A stretch of DNA of 14,317 nucleotides from DASUAS01 sp036502765 (GTDB taxonomy: Bacteria; Actinomycetota; Acidimicrobiia; IMCC26256; DASPTH01). Each line of letters begins with the position of its first letter. The stretch's first letter is position 1. Made by a program: the position numbers and the translations under genes. A model generated the notes under the pieces. That model made no database searches and had not been told where the DNA came from. It saw only the letters and a list, made by a program, of their open reading frames with translations. The DNA lies in the NCBI GenBank assembly GCA_036502765.1, contig DASXXX010000172.1, positions 1-14,317 on the forward strand, written 5' to 3'. Shown here piece after piece: positions 5,768-12,901 of the stretch.

Positions 5768-7312
5768 ATGCGCGCGTTCACGGGTGGAACCGTCCTCACG
5801 ATGGACAGCACCGCGCCGCGAGCCGAGGTCGTGCTCGTGGACGACGAACGGATCGTGGCCGTCGGCGGCGTCGACCTGTTGGACCGTCCCGATCCTGCAG
5901 GCGCCGAGGTCGTCGACCTTGCCGGTGCGGTGCTCGTCCCCGGACTGATCGACGCGCACAACCACCTCTCCGTGTCCGCACTGCACCCGCACTGGCACGA
6001 CGTGCGCGGCGTCGGTGACCGCGACGTCCTCGTCGCCGCGATCCACGCGCAGGCGGAGGCGTGGCCCGACACGGTGTGGGTGCGCTGCCAGGGGATCGAC
6101 CTCATGGGCCCGGGCGCGGACATCACCCGCCACGACCTCGACGCCGCGGCACTCGACCGACCCGTGATCGTGGCCGACTACACGCTGCACCAGTGCGTCG
6201 TGAGCTCGGCCGGGCTCGACGCGCTCGGCATCGGCCGCGACACGCCCGGCCCGCCGGGCGGCGAGATCGCGCGCGACGGCAGCGGCGAACCGACGGGGGT
6301 CCTCGTCGAGCAGGCGTGGAGCGAGGCCCACGCGCGGTCGATGCGCGACTTCACTGATCCCGACCGCTGGTCCGAGCATGTGGCGGACCGATCCCGTGCG
6401 TTGCTCGCCGAGGGCATCACGTGCGTGCACGACGCCGCGTGCTCACCTGAAGCCGAAGCGTTGTACGCGGCGATGGCGCGCGCCGGCGCGCTGCCGCTCG
6501 ACGTCGTCGGCATGCCACATCCCGCCGCGCTGCTGATGAACGAGCACACCGCCCGACTCGACGGCCCGCCCACCGGCGAGGGCGATGACCGGTTCCGCGT
6601 CGGTGCGATGAAGCTGTTCGCCGACGGGGGCGTGGCGATCGCGCTCGACGCCAGCGTCGACGGGCACGCGTTCCGATTCGGCATGCTGTTCGGTGACCTC
6701 GAGGAGCACGCGGTGCGCGCCGCCGATCATGGGTTCCGCATCGCCATCCACGCGATGGGCAACGCGGGTGTCCAGGCGATGATCGACACCGCGAGCGCGA
6801 TCTCCCGGCATCATCCGGGCACCGATCACCGGTTCCGGGTGGAACACGCGGGCGTCACCAGCCCCGCGCAGTGGCGCGCGCTCGCCGACCTCGGTGCGAT
6901 CGCGGTCGTCCAGCCGGGGTTCGTGCAACACGTGGGCGAGCAGAGCGGCGTGCGGTTCGACGACCACCACTGGCTCGCGTTCGCCGGCCTCGCCGACGCC
7001 GGCGTGCGCCTGGCCGGATCGAGCGACGACCCGTGCGCACCGAGCGCGCCGATCTGGGGCGCCGACCTCGGCGTGCTGCGCCGTACGGCGTCGGGCAGGG
7101 ACTTCGAGCCCGAGCAGTCGGTGCCGTTCCACGACTGGCTCGAGGCGTACACGACCGGCGCCGCGTACGCGGGTGGCCAGGAAGCCGAACGGGGGTCGAT
7201 CACCGCGGGGAAGCTCGCCGACCTCGTGGTCCTCGACCAGGCCGACACCGGTGCCCGCGTCCTGCAGACCTGGAAGCGCGGCGAGCTCGTCCACGACGCC
7301 GGAGCGCCCTGA
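5768..7312 (+). CDS. Metal-dependent amidohydrolase, YtcJ / N-substituted formamide deformylase-like family
   Basis: The 514-residue protein carries the layout of the amidohydrolase_3 (YtcJ) family: a beta-sandwich start, GLIDAHNHL with metal ligands His64 and His66, MKLFADGGV (281-289) with Lys282 in the bridging-lysine region, IHAMGN (His328), VEH (Glu359-His360), and GSSDDP (418-422) with the catalytic Asp, then a C-terminal AGKLADLVVLD that completes the sandwich. The family hydrolyses C-N bonds in amides, formamides and cyclic amides; the exact substrate cannot be told from sequence. ATG 5768 is chosen because the family N-terminus (FTGGTVLTMD) begins right after it and a -10 box sits just upstream. 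The longer open frame to 5342 is antisense to the PP-loop gene. No signal peptide is seen, so it is probably cytoplasmic. Its stop lies 2 nt from the stop of the convergent LtrA gene. Confidence 0.9.
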   Translation: MRAFTGGTVLTMDSTAPRAEVVLVDDERIVAVGGVDLLDRPDPAGAEVVDLAGAVLVPGLIDAHNHLSVSALHPHWHDVRGVGDRDVLVAAIHAQAEAWPDTVWVRCQGIDLMGPGADITRHDLDAAALDRPVIVADYTLHQCVVSSAGLDALGIGRDTPGPPGGEIARDGSGEPTGVLVEQAWSEAHARSMRDFTDPDRWSEHVADRSRALLAEGITCVHDAACSPEAEALYAAMARAGALPLDVVGMPHPAALLMNEHTARLDGPPTGEGDDRFRVGAMKLFADGGVAIALDASVDGHAFRFGMLFGDLEEHAVRAADHGFRIAIHAMGNAGVQAMIDTASAISRHHPGTDHRFRVEHAGVTSPAQWRALADLGAIAVVQPGFVQHVGEQSGVRFDDHHWLAFAGLADAGVRLAGSSDDPCAPSAPIWGADLGVLRRTASGRDFEPEQSVPFHDWLEAYTTGAAYAGGQEAERGSITAGKLADLVVLDQADTGARVLQTWKRGELVHDAGAP

Positions 7313-7314
7313 AG

Positions 7315-8553
7315 TCAGCCGGGCGGATCGAAGTCGAGTCCGTGGCGGAGGCGGTACCGGCCTTCGCCGTAGTGCGAGGTCTCGTAGGCGATCATCATCC
7401 AGAGCACGACGTTCACCGCGACCAACGACGTGAGGGCGGTCACTTCGGTGGCGAGGGGCCACAGCGCGAACAGCACGACGGCCACGCCGAGCCGTGGGCG
7501 GCTGATCGAGTGGGCGTTGCGCAGCCGCAGCACGACGTGCGCGAGCAGGTAGATCGCCACTCCACCGAAGAGCGCGAAGGCCGGGACGAGATGCAGGTGG
7601 TCGTCGAGGTGCGGCAGCGACTCCTCGAGCCCGAACGCCGCCAGGACGATGCCCGCGACCATCGGGAAGTGCAGGTATGAATACGAGTCGCGTGCGAGCG
7701 TGTTGCGCGGCCGACCTGCCGGTGCTCGTTCGAGCCGTTGCGCGGTGATGAGCGCCACGACATCGAAGTAGATCCACCAGAGTGCGGCGGCGACGCTGAC
7801 CCCGAGGACCGCCGCGAGGTACACCTCGCCGCTCAGATCGACGCGGGCCCCGGCGCCGAGCGCGACGACGGACTCGCCCAGGGCGAGGATGATGATGAGC
7901 CCGTGACGTTCGGCGAAGTGGACCGGTACCAGCGTCCAGCCGTCGGCACCGAGCACTGCGGGCCCGCCGAAGTCGACCACGATCGCGGCGATCCACAGTG
8001 CGTACTGCACTCCCCCGTCGGTGAACGCGGCACCGACCAGCAGGCCCACTCCGAGTGCGGTGCTGGCCGCAAGACCGATCACGGAACGGTGGAGGCTCGG
8101 GTTGTCGCGCGCCGCGATCAGGAACAGGATGATGTGCGCGACGCGCACGAGGCCGTACGCGACCGCGAAGGCCAGCGCGTCGTGGCCGAACGCCTGGGGC
8201 GCGCACAACCCCGCAACCAGCAGCCCGGCAGCGGCGCCGAACATCACGATGCGCACCGCCCCCTCCTCGGGATCGATCACGCTGGTGAGCCAGGCGTAGC
8301 CCACCCACGCCCACCACAGCACGGCGAGCACGAGCATCCCTCGCGCCACGCCTTCCCAGGTCGGCATGTTCGCCATGAGCCCGGTGCACTGCGTGAACGC
8401 CAGCACGAAGACGAGGTCGAAGAAGAGCTCGAGCGGCTTGACCCGATCCTCGAAGCGCGACTCGGCGTTGATCCGCGGCCGCCGGAGCCGGCGTCGGTGC
8501 GCGTCGGGCTCGGTTGGTTCGGCGGGCTCCGCGGGTTCGGTGGGGTCGGTCAA
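7315..8553 (-). CDS. Low temperature requirement protein A (LtrA) family membrane protein
   Basis: The 412-residue protein has an acidic/proline N-terminus with repeated TEP/AEP units (about residues 2-16), then a basic patch and the LtrA hallmark VKPLELFFDLVFVLAFTQ, followed by about ten or more hydrophobic segments. Other family-like stretches are ILALGESVVALG and SYSYLHFPMVAGIV. LtrA was first linked to growth at low temperature in Listeria; its biochemical role remains unclear. The start is the TTG at 8553, which overlaps the TGA of the upstream small gene (TTGA, 4 nt) and has AAGGA 4 nt before it. The frame extends to 8940 only as shadow sequence. Its C-terminus is only 2 nt from the convergent amidohydrolase stop. 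Confidence 0.88.
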   Translation of the reverse strand: MTDPTEPAEPAEPTEPDAHRRRLRRPRINAESRFEDRVKPLELFFDLVFVLAFTQCTGLMANMPTWEGVARGMLVLAVLWWAWVGYAWLTSVIDPEEGAVRIVMFGAAAGLLVAGLCAPQAFGHDALAFAVAYGLVRVAHIILFLIAARDNPSLHRSVIGLAASTALGVGLLVGAAFTDGGVQYALWIAAIVVDFGGPAVLGADGWTLVPVHFAERHGLIIILALGESVVALGAGARVDLSGEVYLAAVLGVSVAAALWWIYFDVVALITAQRLERAPAGRPRNTLARDSYSYLHFPMVAGIVLAAFGLEESLPHLDDHLHLVPAFALFGGVAIYLLAHVVLRLRNAHSISRPRLGVAVVLFALWPLATEVTALTSLVAVNVVLWMMIAYETSHYGEGRYRLRHGLDFDPPG

Positions 8554-8801
8554 CTGTCCTTCGCCGCAATCGCCGCCGTGCACCGCGGACACGCGCCGTC
8601 GTCGGCGCCGATCGTGTCCCACACGTGCATCGGGAACAGGTACAGGCCGTCGATCGGCAGCCCGCACATCGTCTGCTCGTGGCCGGCGTGCACCGCGTGG
8701 ACGATGCCCGCGGGCGCCGGTGGCGAGTGCGTGATGGTGTCGCCCACGCTGCGCGAGTCCGGCGGCGGGTCGGTGTCGCTGGCGTACACCTGGTAGCTCA
8801 T
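8550..8801 (-). CDS. Small Cys/His protein, putative zinc-binding, unknown function
   Basis: The 83-residue protein has no signal peptide or membrane helix. Its N-terminus is Asp/Pro/Ser-rich, and its centre and C-terminus carry HAVHAGHEQTMC (about 35-46) and CPRC near residues 72-75, a Cys/His spacing that could bind one zinc. I do not recognise a named family. ATG 8801 lacks a Shine-Dalgarno sequence but has TACGAT six nt upstream, fitting a leaderless start. Its TGA overlaps the TTG start of the LtrA gene, so the two are almost surely co-translated, which suggests a shared or regulatory role with LtrA. It lies 27 nt downstream of the SDR gene on the same strand and may also be read from that gene's transcript. 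Confidence 0.75.
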   Translation of the reverse strand: MSYQVYASDTDPPPDSRSVGDTITHSPPAPAGIVHAVHAGHEQTMCGLPIDGLYLFPMHVWDTIGADDGACPRCTAAIAAKDS

Positions 8802-8807
8802 GCCGGA

Positions 8808-8813
8808 ATCGTA
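8808..8813 (-). promoter_or_regulatory. Candidate -10 box TACGAT for the small protein/LtrA operon
   Basis: On the minus strand TACGAT is followed by exactly six bases (TCCGGC) and then the ATG at 8801, the classic arrangement for a leaderless actinobacterial transcript. The upstream promoter region overlaps the inverted repeat at 8815-8830. Confidence 0.45.
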
Positions 8814-8814
8814 C

Positions 8815-8830
8815 GACCGACCAATCGGTC
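8815..8830. promoter_or_regulatory. 16-bp inverted repeat GACCGA-CCAA-TCGGTC, candidate operator
   Basis: The two 6-bp arms are perfect. The site begins 1 bp upstream of the -10 box of the small protein/LtrA operon and overlaps the stop codon (8829-8831) of the SDR gene. Symmetric ACCGA-type sites of this size are typical of TetR-family operators in actinobacteria. As RNA it could form a 6-bp stem with a 4-nt loop, but there is no U-tract, so a terminator is less likely. Confidence 0.45.
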
Positions 8831-9644
8831 AGTCCCCGAAGAGCACGTCGTGACCCTGCGTGATGAGCTCGACCGCCTGACGGCGCGGCAGCCCGGCGAG
8901 CAGCGACGGACCGCCCCCGTCGGGCACGCCGACCTGCCACGTGGGACCGTCACCGAGGCGGGTGAGACCTTCACGCGCCACGTCGCCGGCATCTGCCAGC
9001 TCCGCCATCTTGGCGAGATCGTCGACGGTCACTCCGAACTTCTCGAGGCTCGCACGCAACGCAGGCGTGTCGGTCGCGCCGACCACCAGGGAGAGCACGT
9101 CGACGTCGTCGCGCCGGAGCTCGGCCCACAGCCCCTCGCCGAACACGAGGTCGAACGCCTTGGTGCCGCCATAGGTGGTGAGACGCCCGCCGCCGGCCCA
9201 CGCCGCGCCGGACGTCACCAGGAGGATCCCGCCGCGTCTGCGACTGACCATCGCCGCGCCGTAGTGGTGTGACGCCAACAACGGCACGGTGCAGTTGCGG
9301 CGCAACATCCCGTGCCACTCCTCGGCCGCGACGTCGAGGAAGTACGTGTTCAGCGAATCGGCACCGGCGTTGTAGACGAACAGGCCGATCTCGAGACCGT
9401 CGGTGGCGGCGAACAGCTCGGTCTCCGCACCCGACGCGGCGAGGTCGACAGCGGCGACACGCGTCTCGACGCCGTGCGTCGCGCTGAGCTCCGCGGCGAG
9501 CGCTTCGAGCTTGTCGACGCGGCGCGACACGAGCACCACGTTCACGCCTTCGGCCGCGATCTGGCGGCAGAACTCCGCGCCGATCCCGACCGAGGCTCCC
9601 GCCACCACCGCCCACGGTCCGTACCTGTCTGCGAAGTCGGTCAT
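8829..9644 (-). CDS. Short-chain dehydrogenase/reductase (SDR)
   Basis: The 271-residue Rossmann-fold oxidoreductase has the cofactor motif AGASVGIG (15-22, the classical TGxxxGIG with Ala for Thr), SRR at 40-42, which favours NADP(H), YNAG (91-94), and the catalytic set Ser145, Tyr158 and Lys162 (YGGTK). It is slightly longer than the usual 250 residues because of a C-terminal extension (about 225-271). Substrates of this SDR branch are various ketones or alcohols and cannot be fixed here. ATG 9644 is preceded by AGGAGG about 10 nt upstream; the longer frame to 10178 is antisense to the thiolase gene. It is transcribed divergently from the DUF35-thiolase gene over a shared promoter region, which hints at a common pathway. 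Confidence 0.88.
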   Translation of the reverse strand: MTDFADRYGPWAVVAGASVGIGAEFCRQIAAEGVNVVLVSRRVDKLEALAAELSATHGVETRVAAVDLAASGAETELFAATDGLEIGLFVYNAGADSLNTYFLDVAAEEWHGMLRRNCTVPLLASHHYGAAMVSRRRGGILLVTSGAAWAGGGRLTTYGGTKAFDLVFGEGLWAELRRDDVDVLSLVVGATDTPALRASLEKFGVTVDDLAKMAELADAGDVAREGLTRLGDGPTWQVGVPDGGGPSLLAGLPRRQAVELITQGHDVLFGD

Positions 9645-9666
9645 GGGGGGCGCTCCTCCTCGGCTG

Positions 9667-9712
9667 CCGCGGCAACTCGTCTCCTCGGCGAGGAGAGCGT
9701 AGGTTGCCGCGG
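9667..9712. repeat. Nested inverted repeat in a divergent promoter region
   Basis: The outer arms are CCGCGGCAAC (9667-9676) and GTTGCCGCGG (9703-9712), a perfect 10-bp match. Between them lies a second perfect inverted repeat, TCTCCTC-GGC-GAGGAGA (9680-9696). The structure fills most of the 97-nt spacer between the SDR gene and the DUF35-thiolase gene. It could be a paired operator for a dimeric regulator, a cruciform, or a folded leader on either transcript. Confidence 0.6.
9696..9705. promoter_or_regulatory. Overlapping -10 boxes on both strands (divergent promoter)
   Basis: The plus strand reads TAGGTT at 9700-9705, upstream of the GTG at 9742. The minus strand reads TACGCT at 9701-9696, upstream of the ATG at 9644. 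Both fit TANNNT and share two bases, the layout of a symmetric bidirectional promoter. Both lie within or beside the right arm of the nested inverted repeat, so a protein bound there would affect both genes. Confidence 0.35.
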
Positions 9713-9741
9713 GTGGTCGTCGACGAGGACGAGGAGCGATC

Positions 9742-11430
9742 GTGAGCGATGCCAGTGGACGGGTCCTGCCCGAGCTCACCGGCCTCAACGACTTCTTCTG
9801 GAAGTCGGGCGAGGACGGCAAGCTCCGCTTCCAGCGCTGTTCGCAGTGCGGCGAACTGCGCCACCCGCCGAGCGCGGTGTGCCCGTACTGCCGCTCACAC
9901 GAGTGGGCACCGGCGGAGGTGTCGGGGCGCGCGGTCGTCGCCGGGTTCACGCTCAACGAGCAGCCGTGGATCCCGAGCTTCCCGCCGCCGTACTTGATCG
10001 CGATCGTCGCCATCGAGGAGGACGACCGCATCCGCCTCACCACGAACCTCGTGAACGTGCCCGCCGACGACGTGTTCGTGGGCATGAAGGTGCAGGTGCT
10101 GTTCGAGCACAGCGAGGACGTGTGGGTTCCGCTGTTCGAGCCCAGCGGCGAGACGGACAAGGGGCCGTTCCCGGCCACGGATCCGACGATCTACGACGCC
10201 CGGCCGATGCCGAAGACGGGCGACAAGTTCGAGGACAAGGTCGCGGTCACGGGCATCGGTCTCTCGCGGATCGGTCGCCGCCTCATGACCGACCCGATGG
10301 TGCTGGCGGTCGAGGCCGCCGACGCGGCGATCGCCGACGCCGGGCTGACGCGCGACGACATCGACGGCCTCACCACCTATCCCGGCGGCATGTTGGGTGG
10401 CGGCATGTCGGAAGGCGGGATCTACGCGATCGAGGACGCGCTGCGCGTCCGGCCCTCGTGGATCAACGGCGGGCTCGAGACTCCCGGCCAGGGTGGCGCG
10501 GTCATCGCCGCGATGCTCGCGGTGGCGGGAGGACTCTGCAAGCACGTGCTGTGCATCCGCACCGTGTGGGAGGCGACGTACGCGGCCGAGCAGCGCGCCA
10601 AGTTCAGCGGCGCGCCTGGGAGCTCCAGCGCTATCGTGCCGGCCGCAGGCTCGAACCGCATCGGCGGCGACATGCAGTGGCGGGTGCCGTACGGCGCGTC
10701 GTCGGCGGCGAACTGGATCGCCATGCAGGCGTCGGCGCACTTCGACCGCTACGGCACGACGCGCGAGACGCTGGCCGCGATCGCGTTGAACGCGCGGGCC
10801 AACGCCGCGCTCAACCCGTGGGCGATCTACAAGGAACCGCTCACGTTGGACGACTACCTGGGCGCGCGCACGATCACGACGCCGTTCGGGTTGTTCGACT
10901 GCGACGTCCCGTGCGATGGCTCGGTCGCGGTGATCGTGTCGCGCAAGGACGTTGCCGCCGACCTGCGGCAACCGCCGATCCACGTCGAGGCGATCGGTAC
11001 CCAGATCACCGAGAAGATGAGCTGGGACCAGGGCACGCTCGACCACGAACCGCTGGTGGCCGGCCCCGCCGCGCACCTCTGGACGCGCACCGACCTCACG
11101 CCTGCCGACATCGACATGGCACAGCTCTACGACGGCTTCACCTTCAATTGCCTGTCGTGGATCGAGGCGCTCGGGTTCTGCAAGATCGGTGAGGCGAAGG
11201 ACTTCCTCGCCGGGGGCACCAACATCGCCCGCGACGGTGTCCTCCCCCTGAACACCCACGGCGGACAGCTCTCGTCGGGGCGCCTGCACGGCTACGGCTT
11301 CATCCACGAGGCGGTGACGCAGCTACGCGGTCAGGCCGGCGAGCGTCAGATCGCGAACGCGGAGACCGCCGTCGCCACCACCGGCGGTGGCGCCCCCGGC
11401 GGCGCGTTCCTCTTCACCAGCGCGCGCTGA
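9742..11430 (+). CDS. DUF35 (Zn-ribbon/OB-fold) fused to SCP-x/Ltp-type thiolase-like protein
   Basis: The 562-residue protein joins two parts that are usually separate subunits. Residues about 15-135 are a DUF35 acyl-CoA-associated domain: a rubredoxin-like zinc ribbon with Cys33, Cys36, Cys47 and Cys50, then an OB-fold with VVAGFTLNEQPW and NLVNVPADDVFVGMKVQVLF. After a linker, residues about 165-560 are a thiolase-superfamily lipid-transfer type domain with VTGIGLSRIGRR, QLYDGFTFNCLSWIEALGFC (461-480) and NTHGGQLSSGRLHG (504-517, His506). The usual N-terminal nucleophilic Cys is not seen; the region reads GGLETPGQGG (243-252). The family includes Ltp2-ChsH2(DUF35), the aldolase that ends sterol side-chain degradation, and BbsA/BbsB of toluene degradation, so a retro-aldol or thiolytic step on an acyl-CoA is likely. 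The start is GTG 9742 with GAGGAG about 6 nt upstream. Confidence 0.9.
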   Translation: MSDASGRVLPELTGLNDFFWKSGEDGKLRFQRCSQCGELRHPPSAVCPYCRSHEWAPAEVSGRAVVAGFTLNEQPWIPSFPPPYLIAIVAIEEDDRIRLTTNLVNVPADDVFVGMKVQVLFEHSEDVWVPLFEPSGETDKGPFPATDPTIYDARPMPKTGDKFEDKVAVTGIGLSRIGRRLMTDPMVLAVEAADAAIADAGLTRDDIDGLTTYPGGMLGGGMSEGGIYAIEDALRVRPSWINGGLETPGQGGAVIAAMLAVAGGLCKHVLCIRTVWEATYAAEQRAKFSGAPGSSSAIVPAAGSNRIGGDMQWRVPYGASSAANWIAMQASAHFDRYGTTRETLAAIALNARANAALNPWAIYKEPLTLDDYLGARTITTPFGLFDCDVPCDGSVAVIVSRKDVAADLRQPPIHVEAIGTQITEKMSWDQGTLDHEPLVAGPAAHLWTRTDLTPADIDMAQLYDGFTFNCLSWIEALGFCKIGEAKDFLAGGTNIARDGVLPLNTHGGQLSSGRLHGYGFIHEAVTQLRGQAGERQIANAETAVATTGGGAPGGAFLFTSAR

Positions 11431-11435
11431 CCGGC

Positions 11436-11495
11436 GCCCACTGCGCCGACGCCCACTGAGCCGACGCCCACTGAGCCGACGCCCACTGAGCCGAC
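11436..11495. repeat. Four tandem copies of a 15-bp unit between convergent genes
   Basis: The unit GCCCACTGAGCCGAC occurs exactly three times (11451-11495), and a first copy at 11436-11450 differs by one base (C for A at the ninth position). The array fills 60 of the 79 nt between the thiolase stop (11430) and the end of the SnoaL-like gene (11510). The unit length is a multiple of three, but no gene runs through it. It probably arose by slipped-strand duplication; a role in ending convergent transcription is possible but not shown. Confidence 0.9.
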
Positions 11496-11509
11496 GCGTC
11501 GCGTCGCGC

Positions 11510-11974
11510 TCAGGCGGTCAGCTGCCCACCGAGCCAGTCGATGCGCAGGCGTTCGAGACGAGTGCGCGCGATGCGCCATTCGCCGTCCTCGCGCTTGTAC
11601 TCCTCGCGGTAGTGGCCGTAGCCCTGCAAACCGACGCGCGCGCCGTCCTGCTCGTCCCACTCGACGTAGTCGAACATCGCCCAGATGCCGCGCGCGGTGC
11701 CGTCGCCGGTGATCTCGATCTCGGGCATGTGGCCGTGGTGACAGGTGCGGGCGCCGACCAGCGCGCCGCTCACGCTGGTGACGATCTCCTGGCGACCGGT
11801 GTTCACCAACTCGGCCTCGGGGACCTCCATGACGCAGTCGGTCGCGAACACGAGTCCCCAGTCGTCCCACTGCTTCTGGTCCATCAGTCGGAAGTAGCGG
11901 GCCTTGAGCTGCTTGATCGCCTCGATGTCGAGGAGCTGCTGCAGGGTGTCGGGTGCGGTGTCGGGTGGGGTCAC
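11510..11974 (-). CDS. SnoaL-like / NTF2-fold protein
   Basis: The 154-residue protein has the SnoaL-like (SnoaL_4) pattern: an N-terminal helical part with IEAIKQLKARYFRLMDQKQWDDW (18-40), DCVMEVPE, then HHGHMPEIEITGDGTARGIWAMFDYV (79-104), GYGHYREEYKREDGEWRI (118-135) and a final strand. The HHGHM cluster (His79, His80, His82) and Asp46 near the pocket are typical of the family. These small alpha+beta barrels act as dehydratases, isomerases or hydrolases, or simply bind steroid- or polyketide-like ligands; the reaction here is unknown. The start is GTG 11974, whose GTGA overlaps the TGA of the upstream SDR gene by 4 nt. The coupling suggests it acts on the SDR's substrate or product. Confidence 0.85.
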   Translation of the reverse strand: MTPPDTAPDTLQQLLDIEAIKQLKARYFRLMDQKQWDDWGLVFATDCVMEVPEAELVNTGRQEIVTSVSGALVGARTCHHGHMPEIEITGDGTARGIWAMFDYVEWDEQDGARVGLQGYGHYREEYKREDGEWRIARTRLERLRIDWLGGQLTA

Positions 11975-12807
11975 GATGCCTCCATGCGGTCGAAGGCGGC
12001 GTCGATCGCGTCGCGCCGCTGCTGGTAGATGGGCCGATACGAACCGTGCGTGAGCACGTAGGGCTCGCCGGCCTCGAGATCGGCGAGCAGGTTGCGGATG
12101 GCGTGCTCGGGCGTGGCGAGGTCGTCGTCGCCCATCGGCTGATGCGCCACCATCGCCTCGACGTCACCCATGTCGAGCCGCGACTCGCCGAGGTCGGCGG
12201 GGCGTGCTTCCACGCTGCTCTCGAGGTGCCGCGTCATCATCCCGCCCGGGAACAGCACGGTGACGCCGATGTCTTCAGCGGTGAGCTCCTCGCGCAACGA
12301 CTCGGCGAAGCCGAGCACCGCGAACTTGCTGGTCTGGTACGCACCGAGGCGCACCGACGGCGCGAGCACGCTCGACGACGCGGTGAACACGATGTGCCGG
12401 AACCCGTTGCCCGCGCGCAGCATGGGCAGGAACTCGCGCACCGTGCGCACGGTGCCGAGCACGTTCACGTTCAGGATCCACTGCCAGTCCTGCTCGGTGA
12501 GCTTGTCGATCGCGCCGAACTGCTGCACGCCGACGTTGGAGCAGAGGATGTCGCACCCGCCGAAGGTGACGCGCACATGTTCTGCCGCGGTGACGACAGA
12601 GGCGGTGTCGCCGACGTCGCAACGCACCGAAGTGGTGGTCACCCCGACTTCTTCGGCGATGGTCGCCGCGTTCGCCGTCGCCGCATCGGCGTCGATGTCG
12701 AGCAACGCGACGTTCGCTCCCGCGTCGGCCAGCACCCGCGCCAGTGCGGCGCCGAGCCCTGACCCCGCCCCCGTCACCACGGCGTTGCGGCCCTGTAGGT
12801 CGGTCAC
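11971..12807 (-). CDS. Short-chain dehydrogenase/reductase (classical SDR)
   Basis: The 278-residue classical SDR has TGAGSGLG (12-19), acidic Asp38 after the second strand (LLDIDA), which favours NAD(H), CDVGD (63-67), NVGV (91-94, in place of NAG), Asn113, Ser144-146 and the catalytic YQTSK (Tyr157, Lys161), followed by FPGGMMT. The length and the C-terminal segment (about 200-278) fit SDRs acting on hydroxyacyl, steroid or cyclic alcohols, but the substrate is not defined. The start is GTG 12807, with GGGGGA about 5 nt upstream. It is the first gene of a two-gene operon with the SnoaL-like gene (GTGA overlap) and is divergent from the MarR gene across 126 nt. Minus-strand TAGCCT (12842-12837) and TAGGCT (12895-12890) are possible -10 boxes. 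Confidence 0.9.
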   Translation of the reverse strand: MTDLQGRNAVVTGAGSGLGAALARVLADAGANVALLDIDADAATANAATIAEEVGVTTTSVRCDVGDTASVVTAAEHVRVTFGGCDILCSNVGVQQFGAIDKLTEQDWQWILNVNVLGTVRTVREFLPMLRAGNGFRHIVFTASSSVLAPSVRLGAYQTSKFAVLGFAESLREELTAEDIGVTVLFPGGMMTRHLESSVEARPADLGESRLDMGDVEAMVAHQPMGDDDLATPEHAIRNLLADLEAGEPYVLTHGSYRPIYQQRRDAIDAAFDRMEAS

Positions 12808-12901
12808 TGCATCCCCCGATCGCCCGAACCCGCCGCAGGCTACCGAGCCCGTCGGGATCGATCACGGGGACCGAGCCCCCGGAGTCGCCAGCCTAGATGT
12901 T

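Noticed and set aside
5566..6126. N-terminal extension of the PP-loop protein's open frame
   Set aside because: Most of it is antisense to the amidohydrolase, is Ser/Thr/Arg-rich, and lies upstream of the conserved SSGKDS start region.
6443..8569. 708-aa minus-strand open frame spanning the LtrA gene and part of the amidohydrolase
   Set aside because: It is out of frame with LtrA, dominated by Arg/Gly/Ala, and crosses two well-supported genes.
9895..11307. 470-aa minus-strand open frame opposite the DUF35-thiolase gene
   Set aside because: It is Arg/Val/His-rich with no motifs, and the plus strand has clear zinc-ribbon, OB-fold and thiolase features.
11346..11509. Pentapeptide repeat protein (VGSVG units) read through the 15-bp tandem array on the minus strand
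   Set aside because: The frame is out of phase with the SnoaL-like and SDR genes and only arises because the unit length is a multiple of three.
12865..12881. CGGGG-N7-CCCCG hairpin between the SDR and MarR genes as a terminator
   Set aside because: It is a short GC stem without a T-run, located between two divergent starts where no terminator is needed.
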